A stretch of 64,000 nucleotides of DNA, from positions 62,001-126,000 of the forward strand of contig NZ_JATM01000001.1 of assembly GCF_002003665.1 (NCBI RefSeq). Reading direction: 5' to 3'. This DNA is from Bombella intestini. GTDB lineage: Bacteria; Pseudomonadota; Alphaproteobacteria; Acetobacterales; Acetobacteraceae. Of this stretch, positions 33,946-42,786 are shown one piece after another; positions within the stretch are counted from its first letter, which is position 1, and each line of letters begins with the position of its first letter. A program made the translations under genes and the position numbers. The notes beneath the pieces were generated by a model. That model worked only from the letters and a program-made list of their open reading frames with translations. It was not told the origin of the DNA and did no database searches.

Positions 33946-35988
33946 ATGACGGATCCTTCCGGTGTGCCAGATAATGCGGAGGTAGCGTCTCCGCCCTCTG
34001 GTGGAGGGCGGCTGAGGCGTCTGTTGACACGCCTGCCTGCATTGGTGGGGTTAGTTCTGCTGATTGTTGCTGGTCTGGTGATCTGGCGGGAGCTTCAGCA
34101 CCTTTCCCTTCAGCAGGTGATGGGCGGGCTTCATGCTATTCCGACATCTGCTTTGTGGAAGGGGGCTGGGGCTACGTTCCTCTCTTACGCCATTCTGTCT
34201 TTTTATGATGGTTTGGCTTGCCTGCATGTAAAGGCGGGGGTTTCGTGGGGGCGAGCGGCCTTTGTGGCGTTTTGTTCCTATGTCCTCTCCCATAATCTGG
34301 GGTGTGCCGCTATTTCTGGCACGGCAGTGCGATACAGGCTGTATCGTAATTGGGGCGTGCCGGGGCTTAAGATTGCGTCAATCGTGGCGTTCTGCTCGGT
34401 CACTTACTGGCTGGGGATGTTGGGGCTGGTGGGTTTTATCTTGCTGGACCAGCCGGGTATCATTCCTTACGTTCGCCATGTCCCACACTGGATGACGACT
34501 ATAGGCGGGGGTGGCTGTTTTGCTGTTTTGCTAGCCTATGTGCTTCTGCCCTGCTGGAAGCAGGAAGTTCGTATCTATAAATGGACGTTACGTTTTCCAG
34601 ACTGGCGGATTGGGCTGGGGCAGATATTTTCCAGCATGGCGGACATGTCTGCCACAGCCCTGATTGCCTGGTGTGTGTTGGATACGTTACCACAGGGGAG
34701 TAGCCTGACTTTTGGTGGCTTTCTGGCCATCTATATCGGGGCTTATACGGCAGGGCTTTTGGCTAATGTGCCGGGCGGGCTGGGGGTGTTCGATAGCACT
34801 ATGCTGCTCGCTCTCTCGCCGTGGTTTTCCGTACCCCATATCATGGCGAGTATTCTGGTCTTTCGGCTGTTTTACTACATTATTCCTCTACTTCTGGCCG
34901 GGGCCATGTTCGCTGGGCATGAGCTTTTTATAAAGGGTGCCCCTCTGTTGGTGCGGTTTGGTAAAACCGTGGAGCATAGCCAGAGTTTGCGTTCGTCTGA
35001 AGCGGACTTCTCCACAGTTGTGGCGACGGGCAGTCAGGCCATGCTGGGTATTGTCATTGTGGTGTATGCCCTTTTGGCACCATTGCCTCTGTTTCATTCT
35101 TTCTGGGGGGCAGTCATCCTTCAAGGGGCGGCCTTTTTGCTCACTCTTATTGGGGTGATGCTTGTTGGTTTGTCTCTTGGGTTGTCCCAAAGGGTGGCAC
35201 TGGCATGGCGGCTTTCGGTTGGTGCTCTTTATGCTACGTTGGCGATATTGGCTGTGCGGCAAGCCCATTGGGTGGCTTTTGTCGTAGTGTTGGCCGTCCT
35301 GCTTGTGCTGCTGCCGTTCCGCAAGAATTATTATCGTCAGGCTTACTGGCGGGTTGAGCCGTTTTCTCCCTTTATTCTGGCGCCATTTTCGCTCTGGTTG
35401 TGTGGCCTAGCTGGTGTCAGCTGGATCGCTCGGCAACGTCATCTCGGGCATGTGTGGTGGCGGTCGATGGTCTATGATGCTCATACAGCTGTAGGCCGCT
35501 GGTTTCTGGGAGGGGCGGCACTCTGCTGCGTTGTGGGCCTTTGGTTGGCACTTAGGAAGACACGGATTCATATTCTGCCGTGGAATATGGATACTCGTGT
35601 GCGTTATGCCTGCCTCCAAGAATCAGATTTTGCCCTGTCCTTGCCATTGGAACGTCTTTTCGTGCCAGATGGTATGCTGACGGATGCCACGGGTAAGGCT
35701 GCGTGCGCTGTTCTTCGGCTAAAGCCGTTCCTGCTTTCGGAGCCGGTTTTGCTGTGCTTGGGAGGTGCTGTAGGCGCACGGGGCTGGCGGGGTGGTGCTA
35801 TATGGCGTTTGCGGGATTATGCCGTGCAGGAAGGATGCCAGCTTGCCGTCCTGCAATATGGGGCACGGCAAGCGGATATCTACGCTTCTTTTGGTCTCGG
35901 GCTTTTCTCTCTTGAGAGTGATGAAGGGTGGTTCCTTGTTTGCCGACCGGAAGATTATCACGCCCTGAAACTGTTGTTGGGTGTCTAA
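33946..35988 (+). CDS. MprF-like membrane protein with truncated lysyl-transferase domain
   Basis: A 680-residue protein. Residues 25-330 match the flippase-like membrane domain of MprF/UPF0104 proteins (YVLSHNLGCAAISGTAVRYRLY, AGLLANVPGGLGVFDSTMLLAL). Further helices run to about 540. The remaining 135 residues resemble the first half of the MprF cytosolic synthase (RLKPFLLSEPVLLCLGGAVGARGWRGGAIWRLRDYAVQEG, then YASFGLGLFSLESDEGWFLV) but stop where full proteins of about 850 residues go on into the second acyltransferase half. Lipid lysylation is therefore doubtful; lipid flipping is possible. It lies 3 bp behind lysS, whose product makes the donor of MprF enzymes. The 3' end overlaps a convergent gene by 4 bp. 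Confidence 0.8.
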   Translation: MTDPSGVPDNAEVASPPSGGGRLRRLLTRLPALVGLVLLIVAGLVIWRELQHLSLQQVMGGLHAIPTSALWKGAGATFLSYAILSFYDGLACLHVKAGVSWGRAAFVAFCSYVLSHNLGCAAISGTAVRYRLYRNWGVPGLKIASIVAFCSVTYWLGMLGLVGFILLDQPGIIPYVRHVPHWMTTIGGGGCFAVLLAYVLLPCWKQEVRIYKWTLRFPDWRIGLGQIFSSMADMSATALIAWCVLDTLPQGSSLTFGGFLAIYIGAYTAGLLANVPGGLGVFDSTMLLALSPWFSVPHIMASILVFRLFYYIIPLLLAGAMFAGHELFIKGAPLLVRFGKTVEHSQSLRSSEADFSTVVATGSQAMLGIVIVVYALLAPLPLFHSFWGAVILQGAAFLLTLIGVMLVGLSLGLSQRVALAWRLSVGALYATLAILAVRQAHWVAFVVVLAVLLVLLPFRKNYYRQAYWRVEPFSPFILAPFSLWLCGLAGVSWIARQRHLGHVWWRSMVYDAHTAVGRWFLGGAALCCVVGLWLALRKTRIHILPWNMDTRVRYACLQESDFALSLPLERLFVPDGMLTDATGKAACAVLRLKPFLLSEPVLLCLGGAVGARGWRGGAIWRLRDYAVQEGCQLAVLQYGARQADIYASFGLGLFSLESDEGWFLVCRPEDYHALKLLLGV

Positions 35989-36575
35989 AAGAGTTCGTCT
36001 TCTTCGTGGGAAGATAGTGACACTGGTGGTTGGATGAATTCAGGTCCGGCCATATAGTTTTCCAGTGGGCGGATATGCGTGCCGCTGCTGGAGGGTAAAT
36101 GTTCCACCAGGCTTATATGATCCACCACCATTTCAGAGCTATGGAACAGATTGTGACGCTGTATCCACGGGATGAGATCGGTTGGTGATGCTGGTGCTAG
36201 CCGGGCGACTGTCAGTTCTGGGACGACAGTGCGGCGGGGCAGAGAGAGGCCTACCCGCTTTAAGGCTGTGGCAAGGCGTTTCTGTAAGGTAAGCAGCGGC
36301 TGCTGCGGTGTAACGCCGACTGTCAGCCGGTCTTCCACATCTCCCATCTGATGGGCCACTTGATGCAGTGCCAGAGGGAACGGTTCCCACCGTAAATGAG
36401 AGAGGGCCATATCCAGCTCTTCCAGTTCATGACGACTGGAGAGATGGCCGAGGTGCTGGAGAGGAATCAGGCTCTGTTCTGCTGGTGTCCAGTGGACATC
36501 ATCCAGACTGCCACGCAATAGGCCGAGTTCAGCCTGAAGGGTGGAGGAGAGCGTGATGGCGAGGGAAAGGTTCAT
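35985..36575 (-). CDS. ThpR-like 2H phosphoesterase homologue lacking catalytic histidines
   Basis: A 196-residue protein with the overall pattern of RNA 2',3'-cyclic phosphodiesterases (2'-5' RNA ligase-like): LAITLSSTLQAELGLL at the start, a first motif region at LIPLQHLGHLSSRHELEEL, a second at VVPELTVARLAPASP, then VDHISLVEHLPSSSGTHIRPLENY. Active members carry HxT in both places. Here the first reads LIP and the second ELT, so both histidines are missing. It may be inactive or have become a binding protein. The assignment is by pattern and therefore moderate. It is convergent with, and overlaps by 4 bp, the MprF-like gene. Confidence 0.65.
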   Translation of the reverse strand: MNLSLAITLSSTLQAELGLLRGSLDDVHWTPAEQSLIPLQHLGHLSSRHELEELDMALSHLRWEPFPLALHQVAHQMGDVEDRLTVGVTPQQPLLTLQKRLATALKRVGLSLPRRTVVPELTVARLAPASPTDLIPWIQRHNLFHSSEMVVDHISLVEHLPSSSGTHIRPLENYMAGPEFIQPPVSLSSHEEDELF

Positions 36576-36634
36576 ACAGACCTCCCGCAGAAAGGGAGAT
36601 TAACAAAAAGAAAGCCGAGGGGGTCTCCCACCTT

Positions 36635-36662
36635 CTTGACTTGAGAGGAAACTACCCCACAT
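36635..36662 (+). promoter_or_regulatory. RpoH-like heat-shock promoter upstream of the BI-1 gene
   Basis: CTTGAC (36635-36640), a 14-bp spacer and CCCCACAT (36655-36662) closely match the heat-shock sigma-32 consensus CTTGAA-N13-15-CCCCATnT. The predicted start would be about 58 bases before the ATG at 36727. Confidence 0.5.
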
Positions 36663-36726
36663 CTTATGGAAACGATAGGGGGCAGGATAGGCCTCTTCCG
36701 TAGATCTTCCGCAGTAAGTGGGTGTT

Positions 36727-37491
36727 ATGGCTTTCCATTCGGATTTTGAGACGACACGGGGGCAGTCAGCTGTCGCTTTTGATGCAGGCCTGCGGGCTTA
36801 TATGCTGCGTGTTTATAACTGGATGGCTCTTGCTCTGGCGTTGACGGGGGTAACGGCTTATGCCGTGGTCCATACGTCTCTCCGGGCACTATTCTTCCAT
36901 GTCGTGCAGCGGGGTGATGTTTTCACGCTGGCTCCTACTGGTTTGGGGATGCTGGGCATCTTTGCACCTCTGGCTTTTGTTCTGGTGCTGTCCTTTGGTG
37001 TGAACCGTCTTTCTCGTTCTACGGCGCAGCTGCTTTTCCTGCTCTTCAGCGCAGTGATGGGTATCAGCATGGCATCTCTGCTGATGGCATATACTGGGGC
37101 TTCGGTTGTTCGTACCTTCTTTATTACGGCGTCTCTTTATGGGGTGATGTCCCTCTGGGGGTATGTGACAAACCGGTCTCTGATGGGTTTCGGGTCTTTC
37201 TTGACGATGGGGCTTGTCGGACTGGTAATTGCGTCTTTGATTAATATGTTCCTCCCGGCTCACGGTCTGACAGTGTTGATCTCTTTTGTCGGGGTGCTGT
37301 TGTTCACGGGGCTGACGGCTTACGATACGCAGCGTATTAAGTTTTCTTACCAGCAATATGCGACTGTCCTCCCTGCGGAGGAGCTGGGTAAGATGGGGGT
37401 CTATGATGCCCTTTCGATGTATCTGAACTTCGTGAATCTCTTTCAGTTTCTTCTTCAGTTTACTGGGACACGGTCTGGTGGGCGTGATTGA
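36727..37491 (+). CDS. Bax inhibitor-1 family membrane protein (YccA/YbhL-like)
   Basis: A 254-residue inner-membrane protein with seven helices, closing with the conserved aspartate-containing stretch LLFTGLTAYDTQRIKF and the DALSMYLNFVNLFQFLLQF end typical of bacterial BI-1 proteins. E. coli YccA is a substrate and modulator of the FtsH protease, and some BI-1 proteins leak calcium; which applies here is unknown. I preferred the ATG at 36727; a GTG at 36718 is in frame. A heat-shock-like promoter upstream fits a membrane quality-control role. It is monocistronic, ending at a strong terminator. Confidence 0.9.
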   Translation: MAFHSDFETTRGQSAVAFDAGLRAYMLRVYNWMALALALTGVTAYAVVHTSLRALFFHVVQRGDVFTLAPTGLGMLGIFAPLAFVLVLSFGVNRLSRSTAQLLFLLFSAVMGISMASLLMAYTGASVVRTFFITASLYGVMSLWGYVTNRSLMGFGSFLTMGLVGLVIASLINMFLPAHGLTVLISFVGVLLFTGLTAYDTQRIKFSYQQYATVLPAEELGKMGVYDALSMYLNFVNLFQFLLQFTGTRSGGRD

Positions 37492-37922
37492 TACCTGATG
37501 AGTCGGGTTTGTATCTGAATATGGAAAAGGGCCTTCGGGCCCTTTTTTGTTGCGATTTTTTGCGATTGAAAAGAAAATGAAAAATTAAATGGATGTGTTC
37601 TTGTTTTCCACGATTTTATAGTGTTTTCTAAGAAACGGCAGATAACCGGTCTTTCTTAAAACAAGACCTATGGGGTTCTTTTTTTTTATGAGGATTGCCC
37701 CCTTGTAATCTCCGTTATTCAGGCTGAATAAAGTGGTCGGCACTGGGGTCTCAGGGCCCCATATTTCATATTGAGTAAGGAGGGAGTTCCCTTCTGTTGT
37801 CAGGATACGAACGGGAAAGGCACATATAAGATGACAACGTTCGGTGGCGATTGCGCTGTCCTGACTGTGTCAGAAAGTGTTTCGGCCTTTTTATGGCGGA
37901 ACAACAGATAGAGGCAGGATCC
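37492..37922. other. Long intergenic region upstream of cyoA
   Basis: These 431 bp hold, in order: a terminator (37525-37548); an AT-rich stretch; an inverted repeat TAAGAAA (37629-37635) / TTTCTTA (37652-37658); a run of nine T near 37680; a GC-rich hairpin TGGGGTC/GGCCCCA with loop TCAG (37744-37761); and AAGGAGGG (37778-37784), a ribosome-site-like sequence that leads no obvious gene. A 26-codon frame (37831-37911) ends 11 bp before cyoA. No clear sigma-70 promoter could be fixed. Confidence 0.5.
37525..37548 (+). terminator. Terminator of the BI-1 gene with UUCG loop
   Basis: AAAAGGGCC (37525-37533) pairs with GGCCCTTTT (37538-37546) across a TTCG tetraloop, followed by more T. This is a textbook intrinsic terminator. 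Confidence 0.92.
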
Positions 37923-38915
37923 ATGAAAAGACTCTGGCGATTTTTCCCGGCGTTGCCTGCATTGATGCTGTCGGGTTGTACGGTTGATCTTCTTCAACCG
38001 GCCGGCCCGATCGGGGAAGGTAATCGCGACATGATGGTGCTTGAATGGGCCGTCATGATGTGCGTTGTGGTTCCGGTGATTATTGCGACCCTCGTATTTG
38101 CCTGGAAATATCGGGCTTCCAATACGAAGGCGGAATATCTGCGGAACTGGTCACATTCAAACAAGATTGAAGTGTTCATTTGGGGCGTGCCCATTCTGAT
38201 CATTCTTGTTCTGAGTGTCTTTAACTATAAGAGCACGCACGATTACGACCCGTATAAGCCGATCTCCAAGGAGATGCAGGCAAAAGTCGGTGCGCCTGAT
38301 GCAAAACCGCTCCATGTGGAAGTAATTTCTCTGGACTGGAAATGGTTGTTCATTTACCCAGACCTTGGAATTGCAACCATCAACGAGCTGGACGTCCCCA
38401 CAAAGACACCTCTGGATTTCCGGATTACGTCTGACAGTGTGATGACATCCTTCTTCATTCCGCAGCTTGGATCTCAGATCTACAGCATGGCTGGGATGGA
38501 AACACAGCTCCACCTGCTGGCAAGCCGCCCAGGTAACTTCCAGGGTGAGGCCGCCCAGTATACAGGGCCGGGCTTCTCCGATATGCGCTTCCGTGCCATT
38601 GCTATGCCGCAGGAGCAGTTTGACGCTTGGGTGCAGAATGTACGCAGCGGCGACAATCCGCTTGTAGCTAAAGAGGCTCTGGACGCACAGACATACCCGA
38701 AATATCACACCGCACCGCCTGCCCCGCATGATGAGGCACCAAAGCCGGCCCCGGTCGTATATTTCTCTAGCGTACAGTCTGGGCTGTTTGAGGGCATTGT
38801 TGCGAAATACAATGTCGGCATGAGCCACGAGGATCACGGCAAGAACATGGGTGAAAAGTCCATGAACATGCCAGCTGAGTCTCATGAGGCTGCACCTTCC
38901 AATACCGGCATGTGA
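37923..38915 (+). CDS. cyoA: Ubiquinol oxidase (cytochrome bo3/ba3 type) subunit II
   Basis: Subunit II of the terminal quinol oxidase, inner membrane with a periplasmic domain. The N-terminus ends in a lipobox (LMLSGC, Cys19), as in E. coli CyoA, then come two helices and a cupredoxin-like domain ([58 protein letters not shown]). The Cu(A) ligands of cytochrome c oxidases are absent, as expected for a quinol oxidase. The ATG at 37923 has AGGCAGGA just upstream and starts the signal peptide; an in-frame start at 37851 is less likely. It is the first gene of cyoABCD. The C-terminus is histidine-rich. Confidence 0.96.
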   Translation: MKRLWRFFPALPALMLSGCTVDLLQPAGPIGEGNRDMMVLEWAVMMCVVVPVIIATLVFAWKYRASNTKAEYLRNWSHSNKIEVFIWGVPILIILVLSVFNYKSTHDYDPYKPISKEMQAKVGAPDAKPLHVEVISLDWKWLFIYPDLGIATINELDVPTKTPLDFRITSDSVMTSFFIPQLGSQIYSMAGMETQLHLLASRPGNFQGEAAQYTGPGFSDMRFRAIAMPQEQFDAWVQNVRSGDNPLVAKEALDAQTYPKYHTAPPAPHDEAPKPAPVVYFSSVQSGLFEGIVAKYNVGMSHEDHGKNMGEKSMNMPAESHEAAPSNTGM

Positions 38916-38929
38916 GGACTGATCTAAAG

Positions 38930-40927
38930 ATGCTCGGAAAACTTACCCTTTCTGCCATACCTTATGATGTGCCGATTCTTGTCGGTACGTTCATCGGTGT
39001 GGCTGTAGTCGGGATTGCCGTTCTTGCGGCGGTCACCTATTTCAAAAAATGGGGTTATCTGTGGCGTGAGTGGTTGACGACTGTCGACCATAAGAAACTC
39101 GCCATCATGTACGTCATTCTCGGCCTCGTCATGCTCGTGCGTGGCTTTGCCGATGCGTTGATGATGCGTACACAGCTTGCCCTCGCTTACGCAGGTAACC
39201 CCGGTTATCTGCCACCGCACCATTATGACCAGGTCTTCTCGGCCCATGGTACGATCATGATTTTCTTCATGGCCATGGTGATGATGCAGGCCCTGTTCAA
39301 CTTCGTGGTGCCTCTGCAGATTGGTGCGCGTGACGTTGCGTTCCCGCTGATCAACTCGATCAGCTTCTACATGACGCTCGTCAGTGCCATTCTCATCAAT
39401 GTGTCTCTTTTCATTGGTGAGTTCTCCAATGTCGGTTGGCTCGGCTATCCGCCGATCTCCGAACTGCAGTTCAACCCCGGCGTTGGTGTGGATTACTACA
39501 TCTGGTCCGTGCAGATCTCCGGTATCGGTACGCTGCTGACTGGGATGAACTTCCTGACAACGATCATCAAGCTCCGTGCCCCCGGCATGAAGTGGATGCA
39601 CATCCCCGTCTTCACATGGACGGCTTTCTTTGCCTGCATCATGATCCTGACGACCTTCCCGGTTCTGACGGTTTCCATGGCTCTGCTGGCTCTGGATCGT
39701 TATGTCGGGATGCACTTCTTTACCAATGATGGTGGTGGTAGCGTTATGCTCTACCTGAACCTGATCTGGTCTTGGGGTCATCCAGAGGTTTACATCCTTA
39801 TCCTGCCTGCCTTCGGTGTGTTCTCTGAAATTGCAGCAACCTTCTCCGGCAAGCCGCTTTTCGGTTATGCTACGATGGTTATTGCAACGGGTATCATCAC
39901 CTTCCTGGGTAGCATCGTGTGGGTTCACCACTTCTTCACGATGGGTGCCGGCGCTGATGTGAACACCTTCTTCGGTATCATGACGATGTTCATCGCCGTA
40001 CCGACGGGTGTGAAGATCTTCAACTGGCTCTTCACCATGTATAAGGGGCGTGTCCGCTTCGAAGGTCCGATGCACTGGATCGTCGGCTTCATGATCACCT
40101 TCTCCATTGGTGGTATGACCGGTGTCATGATGGCTATGCCAGCAGCAGACTGGGTTATTCATAACTCCCTGTTCCTGGTGGCGCACTTCCATAACGTGAT
40201 TATCGGTGGTGTGTTCTTCGGTTACGTGGCTGGTCTGAGCTACTGGTTCCCGAAGGCCTTTGGCTACAAGATGCGTGATGTTTGGGGTAAATGGGCGTTC
40301 CGTTTCTGGTTCGTTGGTTTCTACCTCTCCTTCATCCCGCTCTATGCTGTTGGTCTGGAGGGTATGACCCGCCGTATGAACCATTACGACAACCCGGACT
40401 GGCATCCTTGGCTGCTCGTGGCCTGCGTTGGCGTGTTCGTTCTGGCTGCTGGTCTGGCTTGCCAGGTCATCCAGTTTGTTCTGGCTGCGTTTGACGCCGT
40501 CAACAAAAAGCCGGATGCACTGGATCTGACGGGTGACAACTGGGGTTCTGGTCGTACGCTGGAATGGTCAATTCCATCTCCGGTTCCGCACTACAACTTC
40601 GCACGTCTGCCGGTTATTCGTGGTCTGGATACATTCCATATCGAGAAGGAACTGGGACGTCCGGCACCGGTCTCCGAGCTGGAGCCGATCCATATGCCGA
40701 AATATTCGGCTGTTGGTCCCGTACTGGGTGCTTGCGGTCTGCTGATTGGCTTTGCGCTGGTCTGGCATATCTGGTGGGCCGTTGTTGTGGGGCTGGTTGT
40801 GGCTTTCTTCACCGTTGTTCATCGCAGTGCGAACCTGGATGTTGATTTCTACGTTCCTGTAGAAGAGATCCGGGCTGATGAAGAAGCTTTTGCCCGGCGG
40901 CTTGCCGCTGCCAAGGCAGCAGAGTAA
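38930..40927 (+). CDS. cyoB: Ubiquinol oxidase subunit I
   Basis: The 665-residue catalytic haem-copper subunit, which reduces oxygen to water and pumps protons. Diagnostic are GFADALMMR and [19 protein letters not shown] (haem ligand His), [22 protein letters not shown] (Cu(B) His and the cross-linked His-Tyr pair), [11 protein letters not shown] (two more Cu(B) His) and HFHNVIIGG (haem ligands). It starts at MLGKLTL, matching E. coli CyoB; AGGA lies 11 bases upstream. An in-frame GTG at 38912 overlaps the cyoA stop. Confidence 0.97.
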   Translation: MLGKLTLSAIPYDVPILVGTFIGVAVVGIAVLAAVTYFKKWGYLWREWLTTVDHKKLAIMYVILGLVMLVRGFADALMMRTQLALAYAGNPGYLPPHHYDQVFSAHGTIMIFFMAMVMMQALFNFVVPLQIGARDVAFPLINSISFYMTLVSAILINVSLFIGEFSNVGWLGYPPISELQFNPGVGVDYYIWSVQISGIGTLLTGMNFLTTIIKLRAPGMKWMHIPVFTWTAFFACIMILTTFPVLTVSMALLALDRYVGMHFFTNDGGGSVMLYLNLIWSWGHPEVYILILPAFGVFSEIAATFSGKPLFGYATMVIATGIITFLGSIVWVHHFFTMGAGADVNTFFGIMTMFIAVPTGVKIFNWLFTMYKGRVRFEGPMHWIVGFMITFSIGGMTGVMMAMPAADWVIHNSLFLVAHFHNVIIGGVFFGYVAGLSYWFPKAFGYKMRDVWGKWAFRFWFVGFYLSFIPLYAVGLEGMTRRMNHYDNPDWHPWLLVACVGVFVLAAGLACQVIQFVLAAFDAVNKKPDALDLTGDNWGSGRTLEWSIPSPVPHYNFARLPVIRGLDTFHIEKELGRPAPVSELEPIHMPKYSAVGPVLGACGLLIGFALVWHIWWAVVVGLVVAFFTVVHRSANLDVDFYVPVEEIRADEEAFARRLAAAKAAE

Positions 40928-40945
40928 AGGGAGGCGATGAAAACC

Positions 40946-41560
40946 ATGTCTTATGACGCAACTCACGCACCCTCTGCTCATCACGATGAGCATGAGCACC
41001 ATCAGCAGGAAACCACGATTTTTGGTTTCTGGATCTACTTGATGACAGACTGTATCATTTTCGGCACGCTGTTTGCCGTCTTTGCTACACTCTGCCATCA
41101 CTTTGCTGGTGGGCCGACGGGTAAGGACCTGTTCGATATCAAGAATGTTGAGATCGAAACAGCCATCCTGCTTTTCTCTTCCATCACATACGGCTTTGCA
41201 TCCATCAACGCCCACAAGAAGAACAAGGGTGCCGTGTTGGGTTGGCTGCTGCTGACCTTCCTGCTCGGTGTTTCCTTCGTGGTTCTTGAGATCAGGGAAT
41301 TCAATGAGCTCGTGGCTCATGGTGCTGGTCCGGACAAGTCCGCCTTCCTGTCTTCCTTCTTTACGCTGGTAGGCACGCACGGGCTGCACGTCACGATCGG
41401 TCTGATCTGGATGCTGGTCCTGTTCTTCCAGATCATGGGCAAGCAGGGGCTGAGCACCCGGATGCAGACGAAACTGACATGCCTGAGCCTGTTCTGGCAT
41501 TTCCTTGATATCGTCTGGATCTGCGTCTTTTCCTTCGTTTACCTGGGGAGTGTTGTCTAA
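40946..41560 (+). CDS. cyoC: Ubiquinol oxidase subunit III
   Basis: The subunit III of the oxidase, about 204 residues and five helices: [57 protein letters not shown] and [22 protein letters not shown] are near-identical in pattern to E. coli CyoC. The N-terminus is His-rich. GGGAGG ends at 40934; the ATG at 40946 is at a better distance than the ATG at 40937, which would be only 2 bases away. Its TAA overlaps the cyoD ATG by one base. Confidence 0.96.
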   Translation: MSYDATHAPSAHHDEHEHHQQETTIFGFWIYLMTDCIIFGTLFAVFATLCHHFAGGPTGKDLFDIKNVEIETAILLFSSITYGFASINAHKKNKGAVLGWLLLTFLLGVSFVVLEIREFNELVAHGAGPDKSAFLSSFFTLVGTHGLHVTIGLIWMLVLFFQIMGKQGLSTRMQTKLTCLSLFWHFLDIVWICVFSFVYLGSVV

Positions 41561-41898
41561 TGAGCGAGAATCATACGACATCGCACGAAGGTGAGAATCA
41601 CGGTTCCTATGGTTCCTACATTGTAGGTTTCGTTTTGGCCGTGATCCTGACAGTGGCGTCCTTCGCCACTGTCCTCAGCAAGGCCTTCTCCTTCTGGCAG
41701 ACGATTGCCATTCTCGGTGTGCTGGCTGCAGTGCAGATGGTTGTCCATCTGATCTTCTTCCTGCACATGGGGGCGAAGAGCCTCTCACAGCGGCAGAATC
41801 TGGCAGCCTTCATCGTGACGGCTCTGATGGTTCTGATCGTGGTGGCTGGTTATCTGTTTGTTCTTTGGGACGCACAGGCAAACATGATGGCTGGCTAA
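41560..41898 (+). CDS. cyoD: Ubiquinol oxidase subunit IV
   Basis: A 112-residue protein with three helices (YIVGFVLAVILTVASFATVL, IAILGVLAAVQMVVHLIFFLHM, FIVTALMVLIVVAGYLFVLW), as in CyoD. It completes the oxidase and is needed for its assembly. The start overlaps the cyoC stop (TAATG). A strong terminator follows 32 bp later, so no cyoE (haem O synthase) is in this operon. Confidence 0.95.
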   Translation: MSENHTTSHEGENHGSYGSYIVGFVLAVILTVASFATVLSKAFSFWQTIAILGVLAAVQMVVHLIFFLHMGAKSLSQRQNLAAFIVTALMVLIVVAGYLFVLWDAQANMMAG

Positions 41899-41930
41899 TA
41901 GTCAGCCTATCATGTCAGCACTATGAAGAA

Positions 41931-41962
41931 GCCGGCGGGGGATTACCTCCGCCGGTTTTTTT
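41931..41962 (+). terminator. Terminator of cyoABCD
   Basis: CCGGCGGGGG and CTCCGCCGG pair across a 5-base loop and are followed by seven T. Confidence 0.92.
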
Positions 41963-42001
41963 ATGTGAACTTGCTGAAAAGAGGCGGGATCACTGGCAAA
42001 G

Positions 42002-42038
42002 AAAAACCCCCGGAGGATGGGTATCCTCTGGGGGTTTT
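42002..42038. terminator. Terminator of the fdxA operon (bidirectional form)
   Basis: AAAACCCCCGGAGGAT and ATCCTCTGGGGGTTTT form a long, nearly perfect stem with a 4-base loop. The A and T flanks let it work in both directions; it lies 26 bp past the fdxA stop on the minus strand. Confidence 0.9.
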
Positions 42039-42063
42039 GTCAGCTGTTAATGGGGAAGGCTAA

Positions 42064-42396
42064 TTAGTCTTTATGCGGCTCTTCAGAGAGCATTTCACGC
42101 TTGCCTTCCTTGCCGTTCCATTCTTCACGGTCGGCGGGCGGTGTGCCTTTCTGGCTCATGTTCGGCCAGATAGTTGAATATTTGGCGTTGATTTCCATCC
42201 AGTCAGCAGCACGGGCATCGCTATCGGGGAAGATGGCTTCTGCCGGACATTCGGGCTCACACACGCCGCAGTCAATGCATTCATCAGGGTTGATGACAAG
42301 GAAGTTCTCACCAGCGTAGAAGCAGTCAACGGGGCAGACTTCCACACAGTCCATGAACTTGCAGCGAACGCAGTTTTCTGTGACCACATAGGCCAT
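42064..42396 (-). CDS. fdxA: Seven-iron ferredoxin FdxA
   Basis: A 110-residue electron carrier with one [3Fe-4S] and one [4Fe-4S] cluster. The cysteines of [17 protein letters not shown] (9, 12, 17, 21, 25) and [12 protein letters not shown] (40, 43, 46, 50) include both cluster sets. The C-terminal extension ([16 protein letters not shown]) is that of the FdxA family. GGAGA lies 9 bases before the ATG at 42396. It follows the S4 protein and Suv3-like helicase, the usual alphaproteobacterial order, but the carD gene often found next is not here; a terminator follows instead. Confidence 0.95.
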   Translation of the reverse strand: MAYVVTENCVRCKFMDCVEVCPVDCFYAGENFLVINPDECIDCGVCEPECPAEAIFPDSDARAADWMEINAKYSTIWPNMSQKGTPPADREEWNGKEGKREMLSEEPHKD

Positions 42397-42498
42397 TATT
42401 GGCGTCTCCGGTTTGGTGTTGCAGGCCAGCCAAACGGCCCATTTCAAGGATTCCAGCACTGATATGCCGAAAGGGGAGGGCATTTTGCAAGCCTATTG

Positions 42499-42786
42499 TC
42501 AGAAATTAGCCGTCTTTTCCTCTATCCGTTCATAAAGTAGAGCTGCTTCTTTGGCGGGGCCCCGGCGTTCTCCCAGCTGCATGACACGCCAAACACACAC
42601 CTCTCTTTCTCGGTGGGGGGAAGCGAAACTAACGATATCACCGAGCCTGAGGCGGGCATGGGTTTTGTGTGTCCGTTGCCCATTGATCCTAACCCGGCCC
42701 TTGCGGATGAAAGCAGCACAAAGGCCACGGGTTTTGGCGAGCCGTGTGTAATAGAGCCAGAGATCAAGCCGCTGTTCTTCCATCAT
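42499..42786 (-). CDS. S4-domain RNA-binding protein (HslR-like)
   Basis: A 95-residue basic protein with the S4 fold: RLDLWLYYTRLAKTRGLCAAFIRKGRVRINGQRTHKTHARLRLGDIVSF. E. coli HslR (Hsp15) of this family binds stalled 50S subunits carrying nascent chains; the same role is inferred only. The start overlaps the helicase stop (ATGA), so the two are translationally coupled. Confidence 0.92.
   Translation of the reverse strand: MMEEQRLDLWLYYTRLAKTRGLCAAFIRKGRVRINGQRTHKTHARLRLGDIVSFASPHREREVCVWRVMQLGERRGPAKEAALLYERIEEKTANF

Noticed and set aside
38924-40405. 493-codon minus-strand frame across cyoB
   Set aside because: The product is extremely rich in His, Asp and Glu, as expected from reading a membrane-protein gene backwards; cyoB fills the same bases.
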